A stretch of DNA of 64,000 nt, taken from the NCBI RefSeq assembly GCF_900116805.1, contig NZ_FPBV01000003.1, positions 1-64,000 of the forward strand, read 5' to 3'. The DNA is from Paenalicyclobacillus macrosporangiidus (GTDB lineage Bacteria > Bacillota > Bacilli > Alicyclobacillales > Alicyclobacillaceae). A program made the translations under genes and the position numbers. Shown here piece by piece: positions 50,297 through 58,471 of the stretch (position 1 is the stretch's first letter; each line of letters starts with the position of its first letter). The notes below the pieces were generated by a model, which was not told the DNA's origin, ran no database searches, and saw nothing but the letters and a program-made list of their open reading frames with translations.

Positions 50297-51438
50297 TCTT
50301 GTCCGTCCATCTTGTCGAGCTGTTGGTCATCGTGCTGTTCGTGGCCGTCGAGGCGCTCTTGCCCGCCGTCCTGCCCGAGACGCTGCCCTTCGGGGTGCGG
50401 GTTCCGCTCACCCACGCCAAGCATCCCGCCGTGACCCGGGCCGCGCGGCGCTACTTCCGCCGTCTCGCGCTATTGGCCGTCATCTTGGTGGCGATGGATC
50501 TCGCCACCTGGCGCCTCCCCGGGACATGGGCGTTCGCCGCGGAACAGGCGGTGGTGCTCCTCGCCGGCGTCGCGTGTTATTTGAACTACTACACCGCGCA
50601 CCGCCAGATCCGGCAGGTGAAGGAGGCGGAGGATTGGTTCGCCGGCGCCACTCAGGTCGTCGCCGCCGACACCCGGCCGAGGCGCCTGCCGTCCCTGTGG
50701 TGGAGCGCCCCCTCCGGGATCGTGTTCCTGGCCGTCCTGGTGGCCGGCATCTGGCGCTATCCGGCCCTGCCGAACCGCTTCCCCGTCCACTTCGCGGCCG
50801 ACGGGACACCGACGCAGTGGGCCGACAAAAGCATCTCATCCGCCTTTGGGATCCTGATGCCGGGCCTCCTGGTGCTCGCCCTGTGCCTGCTCGTCCACGT
50901 CGCCAGCCGAGCCACCCGTATGGATGTCGATCCGGAGGCCCCCCGCTCGTCCCTGCACCTGCAGACCCTCCAACGGCGACGCTGGGTCCTCGCCACCTGG
51001 TGGTCATGCGCCTTCGTGCAGGTGGGCCTCGGTCTCGCCGCCCTCTTGCTGTGGGGCCTGCTGGGACCTGCGACCGGATGGCCGATGTGGGTCATCCCGC
51101 TGACCATCGTGACGGGCGTCGTCGCGCCGTGGGTGGTCGTCCTCGCGACGACAGCGCGCCGATCCACCGGCTCGCATGCCGCTTCGGCGGTCCCGAACGT
51201 TCCATCGTCCGGTGCCGGTGCCCCCGGTTCGCCGCGGGTCGTGCATCGGGACGACGACCGTTACTGGAAAGGGGGCGCCCTGTACTTCAACCGGGATGAT
51301 CCAGCGTGGATGGTGCCCAAGCGCTTCGGCGTCGGCTGGACACTGAACTTCGCCCACCCCGGGGCCTGGCTCCTGTTGCTGGCCATCCTCCTCATCGCGA
51401 GCCTGCCCGCCCTCTGGGCGTATCTGTCCGCGCGCTGA
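50293..51438 (+). CDS. DUF1648/DUF5808 membrane protein
   Basis: This 381-residue multi-spanning protein has helices at about 5-28, 58-78, 84-105, then the DUF1648 segment PALPNRFPVHFAADGTPTQWADKSI (about 155-180). Further helices follow at 185-205, 238-260, 268-290 and 358-378, with a cytoplasmic DUF5808 part RYWKGGALYFNRDDPAWMVPKRFGVGWTLNFAHP. SdpI-like immunity proteins carry DUF1648, so immunity to a peptide toxin or a permease-like role is possible. It is coupled to the GntR gene by a four-base GTGA overlap. Confidence 0.85.
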   Translation: MILSVHLVELLVIVLFVAVEALLPAVLPETLPFGVRVPLTHAKHPAVTRAARRYFRRLALLAVILVAMDLATWRLPGTWAFAAEQAVVLLAGVACYLNYYTAHRQIRQVKEAEDWFAGATQVVAADTRPRRLPSLWWSAPSGIVFLAVLVAGIWRYPALPNRFPVHFAADGTPTQWADKSISSAFGILMPGLLVLALCLLVHVASRATRMDVDPEAPRSSLHLQTLQRRRWVLATWWSCAFVQVGLGLAALLLWGLLGPATGWPMWVIPLTIVTGVVAPWVVVLATTARRSTGSHAASAVPNVPSSGAGAPGSPRVVHRDDDRYWKGGALYFNRDDPAWMVPKRFGVGWTLNFAHPGAWLLLLAILLIASLPALWAYLSAR

Positions 51439-51520
51439 CCGGGAGCTGCATCTCCGCCTGCCGCTTACCGCCGGCCGCCCGCCGGCACCTTGCGCCGGCA
51501 CCTGGGACCGGGAGACGACA

Positions 51521-51543
51521 AACGGGGCCGCAGAGGCCCCGTT
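51521..51543 (-). terminator. Terminator of glnA
   Basis: A 9-bp stem AACGGGGCC/GGCCCCGTT with a 5-nt loop, 31 nt after the glnA stop; on the minus strand it is followed by TGTCG, so the U tract is short. Confidence 0.6.
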
Positions 51544-51573
51544 GGTCAGTTGGTCGTATCTACCGCACTGGGA

Positions 51574-53040
51574 TCACAGGTCGAGGTACAGATGGAATTC
51601 GTACGGATGCGGGCGCACGTTCACCGGCGCGATCTCAGACGAGCGCTTCAGGTCAATCCACGCGCGGATGAAGTCGGGCGTGAACACCCCGCCCTCCAGC
51701 AGGAACTCGTGATCCGCCTCGAGCGCCTGCAGGCTCTCCTCGAAGGAGCCCGGCACGCTCTGGATGAGCGCCTTCTCCGCGGCGTCCAGCTCGTAGATGT
51801 TCTTGTCGACGGGGCCGAAGCCGTGCTCGCGCGGGTCAATCCGGTTGCGGATGCCGTCGATGCCCGCCATCAGCATGGCGGCGAAGGCGAGATACGGGTT
51901 GGACGTCCCGTCCGGCGTGCGAAACTCTATGCGGCAGCTCTTCGGCGTCACCGCCGCCACCGGCACGCGGATGGCCGCGCTGCGGTTGCCCTTGGAGAAC
52001 ACCAGGTTCACCGGGGCTTCGTAGCCCGGCACCAGCCGTTTGTACGAATTGGTGCTCGGGTTGGAGAACGCCAGCACCGCCGGGGCGTGCTTCAGGATGC
52101 CGCCGATGTAGTACAGCGCGGTCTCGCTCAGGTTCCCGTAGCCGCCCTCCTCGTAGAAAATGGGGGTGTCGCCCTTGAACAGGCTCTGGTGCACGTGCAT
52201 GCCGGAGCCGTTGTCCCCGAAGATGGGCTTCGGCATGAACGTCGCCACTTTGCCGTACCGCCGCGCCACGTTCCGCACGATGTACTTGTACAGCATCGTG
52301 TGGTCCGCCGTCTTGGTCAGCGTGTCGAAGCGGAAATTGATCTCCGCCTGCCCGGCCGTCGCGACCTCGTGGTGGTGCCGCTCCACGCGGATGCCCGCCG
52401 CCATCAGCTCTTTGACCATCGCCGTGCGGATGTCCTGCTGCGTGTCGGTCGGAGGCAGGGGGAAGTAGCCGCTCTTGTTCTTCACCTTGTACGCGAGGTT
52501 CGGTCCGTCGCCCTTGCCCGTGTTCCACACGGCCTCCTCCGAGTCCACCGCGTAGAACGCCCCGTTGGCGCTGGAGTCAAACCGGACGTCGTCGAAGAGG
52601 AAAAACTCCAGCTCAGGGCCGAAAAAAGCCTTGTCGGCGATGCCCGTCGCCGCCAGGTACTGCTCCGCCTTCTCCGCGATGTAGCGGGGATCGCGCTCGT
52701 AGCGGGTGCCGTTCGGCTCGTAGACGGTACAATTGAGGCCGAGCGTCGGCGCCTCCATGAACGGATCGACATACGCGCTGGTGAGCACCGGGCGCATGAC
52801 CATGTCGCTCTCCTCGATGCCGCGGAATCCCTGGATGCTCGATCCGTCAAACGCGATGCCGCGAACGAGCTGGTCCACGTCGACCTCGCACGCGGGGACG
52901 GTGATGTGGTGCTGCCGCCCGGGCACATCCACGATGCGGAAGTCCACCATCTCAATGCCTTTTTCCTGAATCAGCTCGAGGATTTTCTGTGCCGCTTCCA
53001 GCGCCTCATGGGCCGCGGTCAACGCGGAGTTCGGTGCCAT
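51574..53040 (-). CDS. glnA: Glutamine synthetase, GSI-beta type
   Basis: It makes glutamine from glutamate, ammonia and ATP. The 488-residue chain has the FDGSSI loop (AFDGSSIQGF), ELEFFLFDD, HHHEVATAGQAEINF, the ATP-site NGSGMHVHQSL and NRSAAIRVP. The C-terminal DKNIYELDAAE sits at the adenylylation-loop position. Length, the 25-residue insertion region before PLPPTDTQQDIR, and a C-terminus ending VNVRPHPYEFHLYLDL are GSI-beta features, whereas most Bacillota have the shorter GSI-alpha next to glnR. The promoter carries a GlnR/TnrA-like box. No glnR is adjacent. ATG follows CGAGGTGGAGAG. Confidence 0.95.
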   Translation of the reverse strand: MAPNSALTAAHEALEAAQKILELIQEKGIEMVDFRIVDVPGRQHHITVPACEVDVDQLVRGIAFDGSSIQGFRGIEESDMVMRPVLTSAYVDPFMEAPTLGLNCTVYEPNGTRYERDPRYIAEKAEQYLAATGIADKAFFGPELEFFLFDDVRFDSSANGAFYAVDSEEAVWNTGKGDGPNLAYKVKNKSGYFPLPPTDTQQDIRTAMVKELMAAGIRVERHHHEVATAGQAEINFRFDTLTKTADHTMLYKYIVRNVARRYGKVATFMPKPIFGDNGSGMHVHQSLFKGDTPIFYEEGGYGNLSETALYYIGGILKHAPAVLAFSNPSTNSYKRLVPGYEAPVNLVFSKGNRSAAIRVPVAAVTPKSCRIEFRTPDGTSNPYLAFAAMLMAGIDGIRNRIDPREHGFGPVDKNIYELDAAEKALIQSVPGSFEESLQALEADHEFLLEGGVFTPDFIRAWIDLKRSSEIAPVNVRPHPYEFHLYLDL

Positions 53041-53122
53041 TTCTCTCCACCTCGTTTGCAGGGTGTCGGCCGGGCCGGCGGTGCGAGTCGGCCGCGCGCC
53101 TTCGGATAGACTTACTATCTTG

Positions 53123-53152
53123 ACTATATGGAGGTGGATGGCAGCCGGTCAA
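53123..53152 (-). promoter_or_regulatory. Sigma-A promoter of glnA
   Basis: TTGACC, 18 nt, then TATAGT on the minus strand, about 82 nt upstream of the glnA ATG. The leader can form a small GATAG/CTATC hairpin. Confidence 0.75.
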
Positions 53153-53159
53153 CGGATTC

Positions 53160-53176
53160 TGTCAGGATTCCTTACA
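53160..53176 (-). promoter_or_regulatory. GlnR/TnrA-type operator
   Basis: TGTAA-GGAATCC-TGACA matches TGTNA-N7-TNACA exactly and lies just upstream of the -35 element of glnA. This is the consensus of the MerR-family nitrogen regulators GlnR and TnrA. Confidence 0.7.
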
Positions 53177-53261
53177 TGACATGAAAATTTTCTTATGGCC
53201 TGTCCGCGCAAATCCCCGTTCCGCCCATGTTCAGCCCGCATTCCGCCCGTCTTCCCAGCCC

Positions 53262-54266
53262 TCACGGTCCGCCGGCCGTGCCGAACCCCTCGGGATGGCT
53301 CTTGTGCCACCGCCACGCGGTGCTGACCATGTCCTCCATGCCGGTGTACCGCGGCCGCCAGCCCAGAACCGCCTGGGCCCGGGCCGGAGAGGCCACCAGG
53401 ACCGCCGGATCGCCCGCCCGGCGCGGCCCGAACGCCACCGGGATGGGATGGCCCGTCACCGACCGCGCCACCCGAACCACCTCCAGCACCGAGTGCCCGG
53501 ACCCGGTGCCGAGGTTGTACACTTCCACGCCCGCGTCGACGCGGCGCAGCCGTTCCAGGGCCAACCGGTGCGCGCTGGCCAGGTCCATCACATGGATGTA
53601 ATCCCGCACACAGGTACCGTCCGGCGTGTCGTAATCGCTGCCGAAAATGGTCACCGCCTCCCGCTGTCCCAACGCCACCTGCATCAGGATGGGGATGAGA
53701 TGCGTCTCCGGCCGGTGGTCCTCGCCGATGGGCAGCTCGGGATGGGCACCGGCCGCGTTGAAGTAGCGCAGCGAAATAGCGGAGATGCCGTACGCATCCC
53801 CGCCCCAGCGGAGCATCCGCTCAATCGCGAGCTTGGTTTCGCCGTATGGATTGACGGGCTGCTTGGGGTCGTCCTCCTGGATGGGCACCCGGCCGGGATG
53901 CCCGTAGACCGCCGCGGTCGAGGAGAAGACCATGCGCCTGACTCCCTGCCGGACCATGGCCCGAAGCAGTTGGGCGGTGGCCGCCACGTTGCGCTCGTAG
54001 TACAGCAGCGGGTCGCGGACGCTCTCGCCCACCAGGGACTTGGCGGCGAAATGGACGACGGCGTCCACCCCGTGCCGGGCCATCACCGTCCCGACCGCCT
54101 CCCCGTCTTGGATGTCCAGCGAATAAAACGGAACGTCGAAGAGGCCCGCCGGCCAGTGCCCGGTGGACAGGTCGTCCACCACCACCACCGGCTCGCCGTG
54201 GGCCACCAGTTCCGCTACCGTGTGCATCCCGATGTATCCGGCTCCGCCCGTCACCAACACCGTCAT
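53262..54266 (-). CDS. galE: UDP-glucose 4-epimerase
   Basis: This 334-residue extended-SDR epimerase interconverts UDP-glucose and UDP-galactose for exopolysaccharide or the Leloir pathway. The NAD-binding motif GGAGYIG is at about 7-13 and the active-site pair is Tyr-x-x-x-Lys in YGETKLAIE. Other family blocks are HFAAKSLVGES, RYFNAAGAHP, GTCVRDYIHVMDLA, YNLGTGSGHSVLEV and GDPAVLVASPARA. ATG follows GGGGAGATG. It ends 30 nt after the M20 peptidase start region on the same strand. No other gal genes are nearby. Confidence 0.95.
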   Translation of the reverse strand: MTVLVTGGAGYIGMHTVAELVAHGEPVVVVDDLSTGHWPAGLFDVPFYSLDIQDGEAVGTVMARHGVDAVVHFAAKSLVGESVRDPLLYYERNVAATAQLLRAMVRQGVRRMVFSSTAAVYGHPGRVPIQEDDPKQPVNPYGETKLAIERMLRWGGDAYGISAISLRYFNAAGAHPELPIGEDHRPETHLIPILMQVALGQREAVTIFGSDYDTPDGTCVRDYIHVMDLASAHRLALERLRRVDAGVEVYNLGTGSGHSVLEVVRVARSVTGHPIPVAFGPRRAGDPAVLVASPARAQAVLGWRPRYTGMEDMVSTAWRWHKSHPEGFGTAGGP

Positions 54267-54296
54267 GCAGTCATCTCCCCAAATGGCTGTGATGCA

Positions 54297-55508
54297 TCAT
54301 GCATTCAAAAACACCATCGCCGCCTGCGCGTAGATGCGCGTCGTCTCCACCAGCTCGCCGACGTCGACGTATTCGTCCACGTGGTGCGGGATGTGCCGGT
54401 TCCCGGCCCCTGTGGTGACAATCGGTACACCAGCCATATGCAGGAAAGTGCCATCCGTCGCGCCGGGGACCCCGTTGTACACGGGCTCCCGCCCCGTCAC
54501 CGCCCGGTACGACTCGGCCACCGCCTGCACCACCGGATGATGGCGATCCGTCTCCGTCCAGGGCCGCTCCTCAATCACCTCGAGCTCCGCGCGAAAGTCC
54601 GGATCGCTGCGGCCGAGGCACGCCAGGATGTCCTCCATCTGCCGGCGCAGCACCGCGTGATCCTGCCCCGGCACCGTGCGGATGTCGAGGGTCGCCAGAC
54701 ACTGGTCGGGCACCACGTTGATCTGGGCCTCCCCGTACACCGGCGCCTGGAGGATGGTGGGCGTGATGCTCGGCCAGCCGAGCATCGGGTGTTCGCCGAC
54801 CCGGGCCTTTTCCAGGTGCTCCAGTTCTTCCAGGGCGACGAGGATTCGGGCCATGCGCGTGTTCGGGTTCACCCCCGTCAGCGGCATCGCCCCGTGCGCC
54901 ATTCGCCCGTGCGTCCGCACGATGGCGCGCATCGCCCCCTTCTGGGTGATGCAGATCTGATTCTCCTCCGGCTCGCAGATGATGGCGCCGTCCACGCCCC
55001 GGGCCCAGCCGCGCCGGATGAAGTCCTTGATGCCAATCATCAGCCCCTCTTCGTCGCAGGGAATGCACAGGATCACCCGGCCCGAGAACGGAAGGCCGCT
55101 GCGCTGCATGGCCCGGACCGCGCAGATGGCAGCCGCCAGGTTGCCTTTCGTGTCGCACGCCCCGCGGCCGTAGATCCGGCCGTCGACCAGCGCGCCGCCG
55201 AATGGATCATAGCTCCAACGTGACACGTCGCCCGCCGTCACCACGTCGGTGTGCCCCTCGAACAACAGGGTCCTGCCGGGCCGCCCCGAGTCGTATACCC
55301 CAATCACGTTGGGCCTGCCCGACACCACGTCCTCGACCTGCACCGACAGCCCCATCTGGCGCAGGACGTCCGCCACGTAGGCCGCCACCCGCTGCTCGTT
55401 CGCCCCCTCGCGCGCCGGGTCGTACACGCTCGGGATCCGCACCAGCGCCTGGGTCAGCGACACCACTTCCGCCTCGTCCACATACCGGGCCACGTCGTCC
55501 GCCGACAC
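54297..55508 (-). CDS. M20-family metallopeptidase (ArgE/DapE type)
   Basis: This 403-residue zinc hydrolase has metal motifs LLFEGHTDVV, ACDTKGNLAA and LCIPCDEEG, followed by the dimerisation domain and the C-terminal GVPGATDGTFLHMAG with HHVDEYVDV. Family members deacylate N-acyl amino acids or cleave dipeptides; ArgE/DapE/aminoacylase functions cannot be separated by eye. The start GTG follows AGGAGG and opens VSADDVARYVDEAEVV. Upstream lies a 335-nt region with a tandem repeat array. It may be co-transcribed with galE. Confidence 0.9.
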   Translation of the reverse strand: MSADDVARYVDEAEVVSLTQALVRIPSVYDPAREGANEQRVAAYVADVLRQMGLSVQVEDVVSGRPNVIGVYDSGRPGRTLLFEGHTDVVTAGDVSRWSYDPFGGALVDGRIYGRGACDTKGNLAAAICAVRAMQRSGLPFSGRVILCIPCDEEGLMIGIKDFIRRGWARGVDGAIICEPEENQICITQKGAMRAIVRTHGRMAHGAMPLTGVNPNTRMARILVALEELEHLEKARVGEHPMLGWPSITPTILQAPVYGEAQINVVPDQCLATLDIRTVPGQDHAVLRRQMEDILACLGRSDPDFRAELEVIEERPWTETDRHHPVVQAVAESYRAVTGREPVYNGVPGATDGTFLHMAGVPIVTTGAGNRHIPHHVDEYVDVGELVETTRIYAQAAMVFLNA

Positions 55509-55580
55509 GGTCGCACCTCCTGCTCTTCTTCAGTTGAACAATCCGAAATCCACACTTACGGACGCGCACCGGTGTGTCAC

Positions 55581-55611
55581 ATAAGTCGGTTTGTCAGGAA
55601 TTCCGACTTAT
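55581..55611. repeat. Inverted repeat upstream of the M20 peptidase
   Basis: ATAAGTCGG and its exact complement CCGACTTAT enclose 13 nt. The right arm resembles the 3' part of the tandem repeat core (GACTTATC versus GACTATC), so it may be a diverged copy of that element. Confidence 0.45.
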
Positions 55612-55705
55612 CACCCCAATTTGGTGCAATCGGCCTAATGAATCGAAGGGTTTTAGCAGAGGTTCCGGACAATCTTGCTCGGGGGCTCCCTGCCCAACCT
55701 CCCGC

Positions 55706-55850
55706 AAGCCGAGATTTCTGACTATCCGACTGGGGGCTTCTGCCGCAAGCCGAGTTTTCTGACTATCTACGCGGAGGTTCCCTCCCTAAACCGAGATCCC
55801 TGACTATCGCTCAGAGCTGCTCCCTCCGTAAGCCGAGATCTCTGACTATC
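55706..55850. repeat. Four-copy tandem repeat, about 41-bp period
   Basis: The 21-nt core AAGCCGAGATTTCTGACTATC recurs at 55706, 55747, 55788 and 55830 with one to three changes per copy, separated by 20-21 less conserved bases rich in CTCCC. A looser copy (GCAGAGGTTCCGGACAATC) ends at 55674. The last copy contains the stop codon (TAG on the minus strand) of the P1 peptidase gene. The even period with conserved cores and degenerate spacers is not a CRISPR: cores are too short and spacers resemble one another. Function unknown. Confidence 0.85.
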
Positions 55851-56976
55851 GCACTATTATGCAGGCCGGGAGCCCGCCCGCCGGCCGCGCCGCCCGCACC
55901 GCGCGGACGACCGCCTCCGCCAACACCTCTGCGGCCACCGCCCCGACGACGTCGACCGGCACCTCCGCGCCACCCGTGGCCAAGGCGAACACGGTGTCCC
56001 CGTCGTACATCGTGTGCACCGGGCGGATGGTGCGCGCCAGCCCGTCGTGCGCCATCTGCGCGACCTTCTGGGCCTGCGCCTTGGTCAGCCGGACGTTCGC
56101 GGCCACCACCGCGATGGTGGTGTTCGTCCCGGGCGTGAGCGGCGTGTGCACCTGGCGCACCAGGAGATCCACGCTGTCCCAGTACCCGCCGCCGTCCGCC
56201 CGCGGGCCGGCGATGAGCGCGCCGGTCGCCGGGTCGCGCACCTCGCCGACGGCGTTGACCGCCACCAGCGCACCGACCACCGTCCCGTCCGGCAGCGTCC
56301 GCGCCGCCGTCCCCAGCCCGCTCTTGACGGCTCTGCCAGGGCCGGCCAACTTGCCGACGGTCGCACCGCAGCCGGCGCCGACGTTCCCCTCGGCGCCCGC
56401 CCCGGCCGTCTCCCATCCGGCCGCCCGGGCCCCCGGCACGGGCGCGGCGTCCTCTGCCCCCTCCGGCCAGCCCCCCTCGTCCGGCCGCGGAACCTCAGCC
56501 GCCTGCTCCGGTGCGCCGTCCCGTCCGTCTTCGCCTGCCCAGGCCCGCCACGCGGTTTCCGCCGCCCACCGGCCCGCGGTCGCGTCTGGGCGCACGCGGC
56601 CGTCGCCGACGGCGAGATCGAACAGGACCGCGGCCGGGACAATCGGCACGACGCCGACCCCCACGTCGAGGCCCACGCCCCGCTCCTCGAGAAACCGCAT
56701 GACGCCGCTCGCCGCGTCTAGACCGAACGCACTGCCCCCGGAGAGCACCACCGCGTGCACCGCCTGGACCAGGTTGTGCGGCGCGAGGAGATCCGTCTCC
56801 CGGGTGCCGGGGGCGGACCCGCGGATGTCGACGCCGCACACGGCCCCGCGGGGGGTGAGCACGACCGTGCAGCCGGTGAGCGCTTGCGGGTGATGCGCGT
56901 GGCCGACGGCGAGCCCGGGCACCGCCCCAATGCCAAAGGGGCGGGCCGCCCCTTGCGGTGTGCCGCCCGCCCCCAT
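55846..56976 (-). CDS. P1-family (DmpA/ThnT-like) autoprocessing aminopeptidase
   Basis: This 376-residue P1 (N-terminal nucleophile) peptidase matures by self-cleavage. The likely cleavage site is Asn285-Thr286 in GTNTTIAVVA, placing a Thr nucleophile as in the pantetheine hydrolase ThnT; DmpA uses Ser. Conserved family blocks are GHAHHPQALTGCTVVL, VLSGGSAFGLDAASGVM, GAGCGATVGKL and SGLGTAARTLPDGTVVGALVAVN. A low-complexity Gly/Ala/Pro/Glu insertion lies at about 145-197. It starts one base after the ECF S-component stop, so they are co-translated. The substrate is unknown. The stop codon is inside a tandem repeat. Confidence 0.88.
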   Translation of the reverse strand: MGAGGTPQGAARPFGIGAVPGLAVGHAHHPQALTGCTVVLTPRGAVCGVDIRGSAPGTRETDLLAPHNLVQAVHAVVLSGGSAFGLDAASGVMRFLEERGVGLDVGVGVVPIVPAAVLFDLAVGDGRVRPDATAGRWAAETAWRAWAGEDGRDGAPEQAAEVPRPDEGGWPEGAEDAAPVPGARAAGWETAGAGAEGNVGAGCGATVGKLAGPGRAVKSGLGTAARTLPDGTVVGALVAVNAVGEVRDPATGALIAGPRADGGGYWDSVDLLVRQVHTPLTPGTNTTIAVVAANVRLTKAQAQKVAQMAHDGLARTIRPVHTMYDGDTVFALATGGAEVPVDVVGAVAAEVLAEAVVRAVRAARPAGGLPACIIVR

Positions 56977-56977
56977 C

Positions 56978-57553
56978 TCACACGCCCTCCCCGGCGTCGT
57001 CCGCGTCGTCGTCCGACAGTTTCGATTTTCGCCCGCTACCCAGGCGCATCCAGGCCCCGACGACCGCGAGCGTGACAATCACCGACACGATGGCTTCCGG
57101 CAACCCGTTGACGACGGCCACCGTCACCGCGGCACCGAACGCCAGGTAGTGGCGCAGCACCGCCATGAGGAGCACGAGGATGGTGTTCGTCGCCGATCCC
57201 ACGAATCCGGCGACACCGATGGCCAGGTACGGGTTGGCCCGCTTCAGCGCCCGGTAGGTGAAATACGCCGTGACGCCGATGAACAGGCGCGGCAGGATGG
57301 CGACCAGCGGGTCCTTGAACAGGACCGATGTGGCGTTGAGAAACGAGGATAAACCGAAGATCAGGCCGATGGCCATCCCGACCGGCCAGCCCTCCATGAT
57401 GCCGCCGATGACCGCGGGAATGTGCATGATGGTCGCGTTCCCCGCCGCGGTCGGAACGGGGATGTACCCGAGGCGCGTCACGCCGAGCAGGATAGCGATG
57501 GCGCCCAAGACGCCGGAGATGACGACTTTTCTCACCGTGATCCCTTTTTCCAA
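56978..57553 (-). CDS. ECF transporter substrate-specific (S) component
   Basis: This 191-residue protein has five or six predicted helices. It starts with VRKVVISGVLGAIAILLGVTRLGYIPVPTAAG, and ATIMHIPAVIGGIMEGWPVGMAIGLIFGLSSFL is the typical ECF S-component helix 2-3 region. Polar acidic residues (SDDDADDAGEGV) form the C-terminus. It binds a vitamin, metal or other small solute and docks on EcfT. The TTG at 57551-57553, eight bases after AAGGAGGGG, is the best start. It lies 84 nt after EcfT and one base before the P1 peptidase. The substrate is not identifiable from sequence. Confidence 0.85.
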   Translation of the reverse strand: MEKGITVRKVVISGVLGAIAILLGVTRLGYIPVPTAAGNATIMHIPAVIGGIMEGWPVGMAIGLIFGLSSFLNATSVLFKDPLVAILPRLFIGVTAYFTYRALKRANPYLAIGVAGFVGSATNTILVLLMAVLRHYLAFGAAVTVAVVNGLPEAIVSVIVTLAVVGAWMRLGSGRKSKLSDDDADDAGEGV

Positions 57554-57637
57554 AGGCAACCCCTCCTTGGGTTGGCGATGGCCGGTTCAAAACGGCCTAC
57601 ACCGTGACGGATGAACTGCACAGGCTGCGCCGCACCG

Positions 57638-58471
57638 TCAGCGAATCCACAAAAACAAGGCCGAGATCGCCAGGCTCGCCGCGAGCATCGCCCAGTCCCG
57701 CGGCTTCGCGCGGTAGCGTTTGAAGGAGGTGCGGTCTTCCGTCGGCGTGTAGCAGCGCGACTCCATGGCCAGCACCAGGTCCTCCGCCCGCGCCAGCGCG
57801 ATGTTGAACAGCGGAATGATGATGGGGAACGTGTCCTTTGTCCGCTGCACGATGCGCCACCACTGCCCCGTCCCGAACTCCGCGCCGCGCGATGCCTGCG
57901 CCTTCATCATTTTCTCCATCTCCAGCGCGAAGGTGGGCACGAACCGCACCGCGATGGTGATCATCAGGGCGAACGCGTGCACCGGGAAGCGCACGTGCCG
58001 CAGCGGCATCAGCAACCGCTCGAGCCCGTGGGTCAGCTCCGTGATGGACGTTGACAGCGTCAGCACGGACGACAGGAAGATCACCTCGACGAACCGCATC
58101 GCCGAGACCACCACCAGGCGCACACTGTCGCTGGTCACCCAGATGAACCCCCAGTGCAGGTATACCCGCCCGCCTGCGCCGAACCCGGCGCCATAGAACA
58201 GCAGTTGCAGCACCGCCAGCAGGATGATGAACGGGATGGCGGGCTTGACACCCGACAGTCCGTAGCGCAGCGGGATGCGCGCCACGGAGAAGAGGAGTGT
58301 GCAGAAGACGAGCGCCACCACGTTCGCCAGATAGCCGCCGAGAAAGCAGATGGACAGCACCAGTGCGGAAAAGGCCACCAGTTTCAGGCGCGGATCGAAC
58401 CGGTGCACGACGGATCCGGTGGGCAGGTACTGGCCGATGGTCATGTTGCGGGTCAACTCAAACTCCGCCAC
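57638..58471 (-). CDS. ecfT: Energy-coupling factor transporter transmembrane protein EcfT
   Basis: This 277-residue EcfT scaffold has the N-terminal SVVHRFDPRLKLVAFSALVLSICFL and four or five helices to about 150. Two coupling helices contain the Ala-Arg-Gly-type motifs KAQASRGAEF and LAMESRCYTP, which contact the two ATPases. It starts with GTG at 58469-58471 and overlaps the end of the upstream ATPase gene by 14 nt. The order EcfA, EcfA, EcfT is that of standard group II ECF modules. Here a dedicated S component follows directly. Confidence 0.94.
   Translation of the reverse strand: MAEFELTRNMTIGQYLPTGSVVHRFDPRLKLVAFSALVLSICFLGGYLANVVALVFCTLLFSVARIPLRYGLSGVKPAIPFIILLAVLQLLFYGAGFGAGGRVYLHWGFIWVTSDSVRLVVVSAMRFVEVIFLSSVLTLSTSITELTHGLERLLMPLRHVRFPVHAFALMITIAVRFVPTFALEMEKMMKAQASRGAEFGTGQWWRIVQRTKDTFPIIIPLFNIALARAEDLVLAMESRCYTPTEDRTSFKRYRAKPRDWAMLAASLAISALFLWIR

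Noticed and set aside
55706-55850. CRISPR array
   Set aside because: The conserved cores are only 21 nt, spacers are similar to each other and no cas gene is near. It is recorded as a tandem repeat instead.
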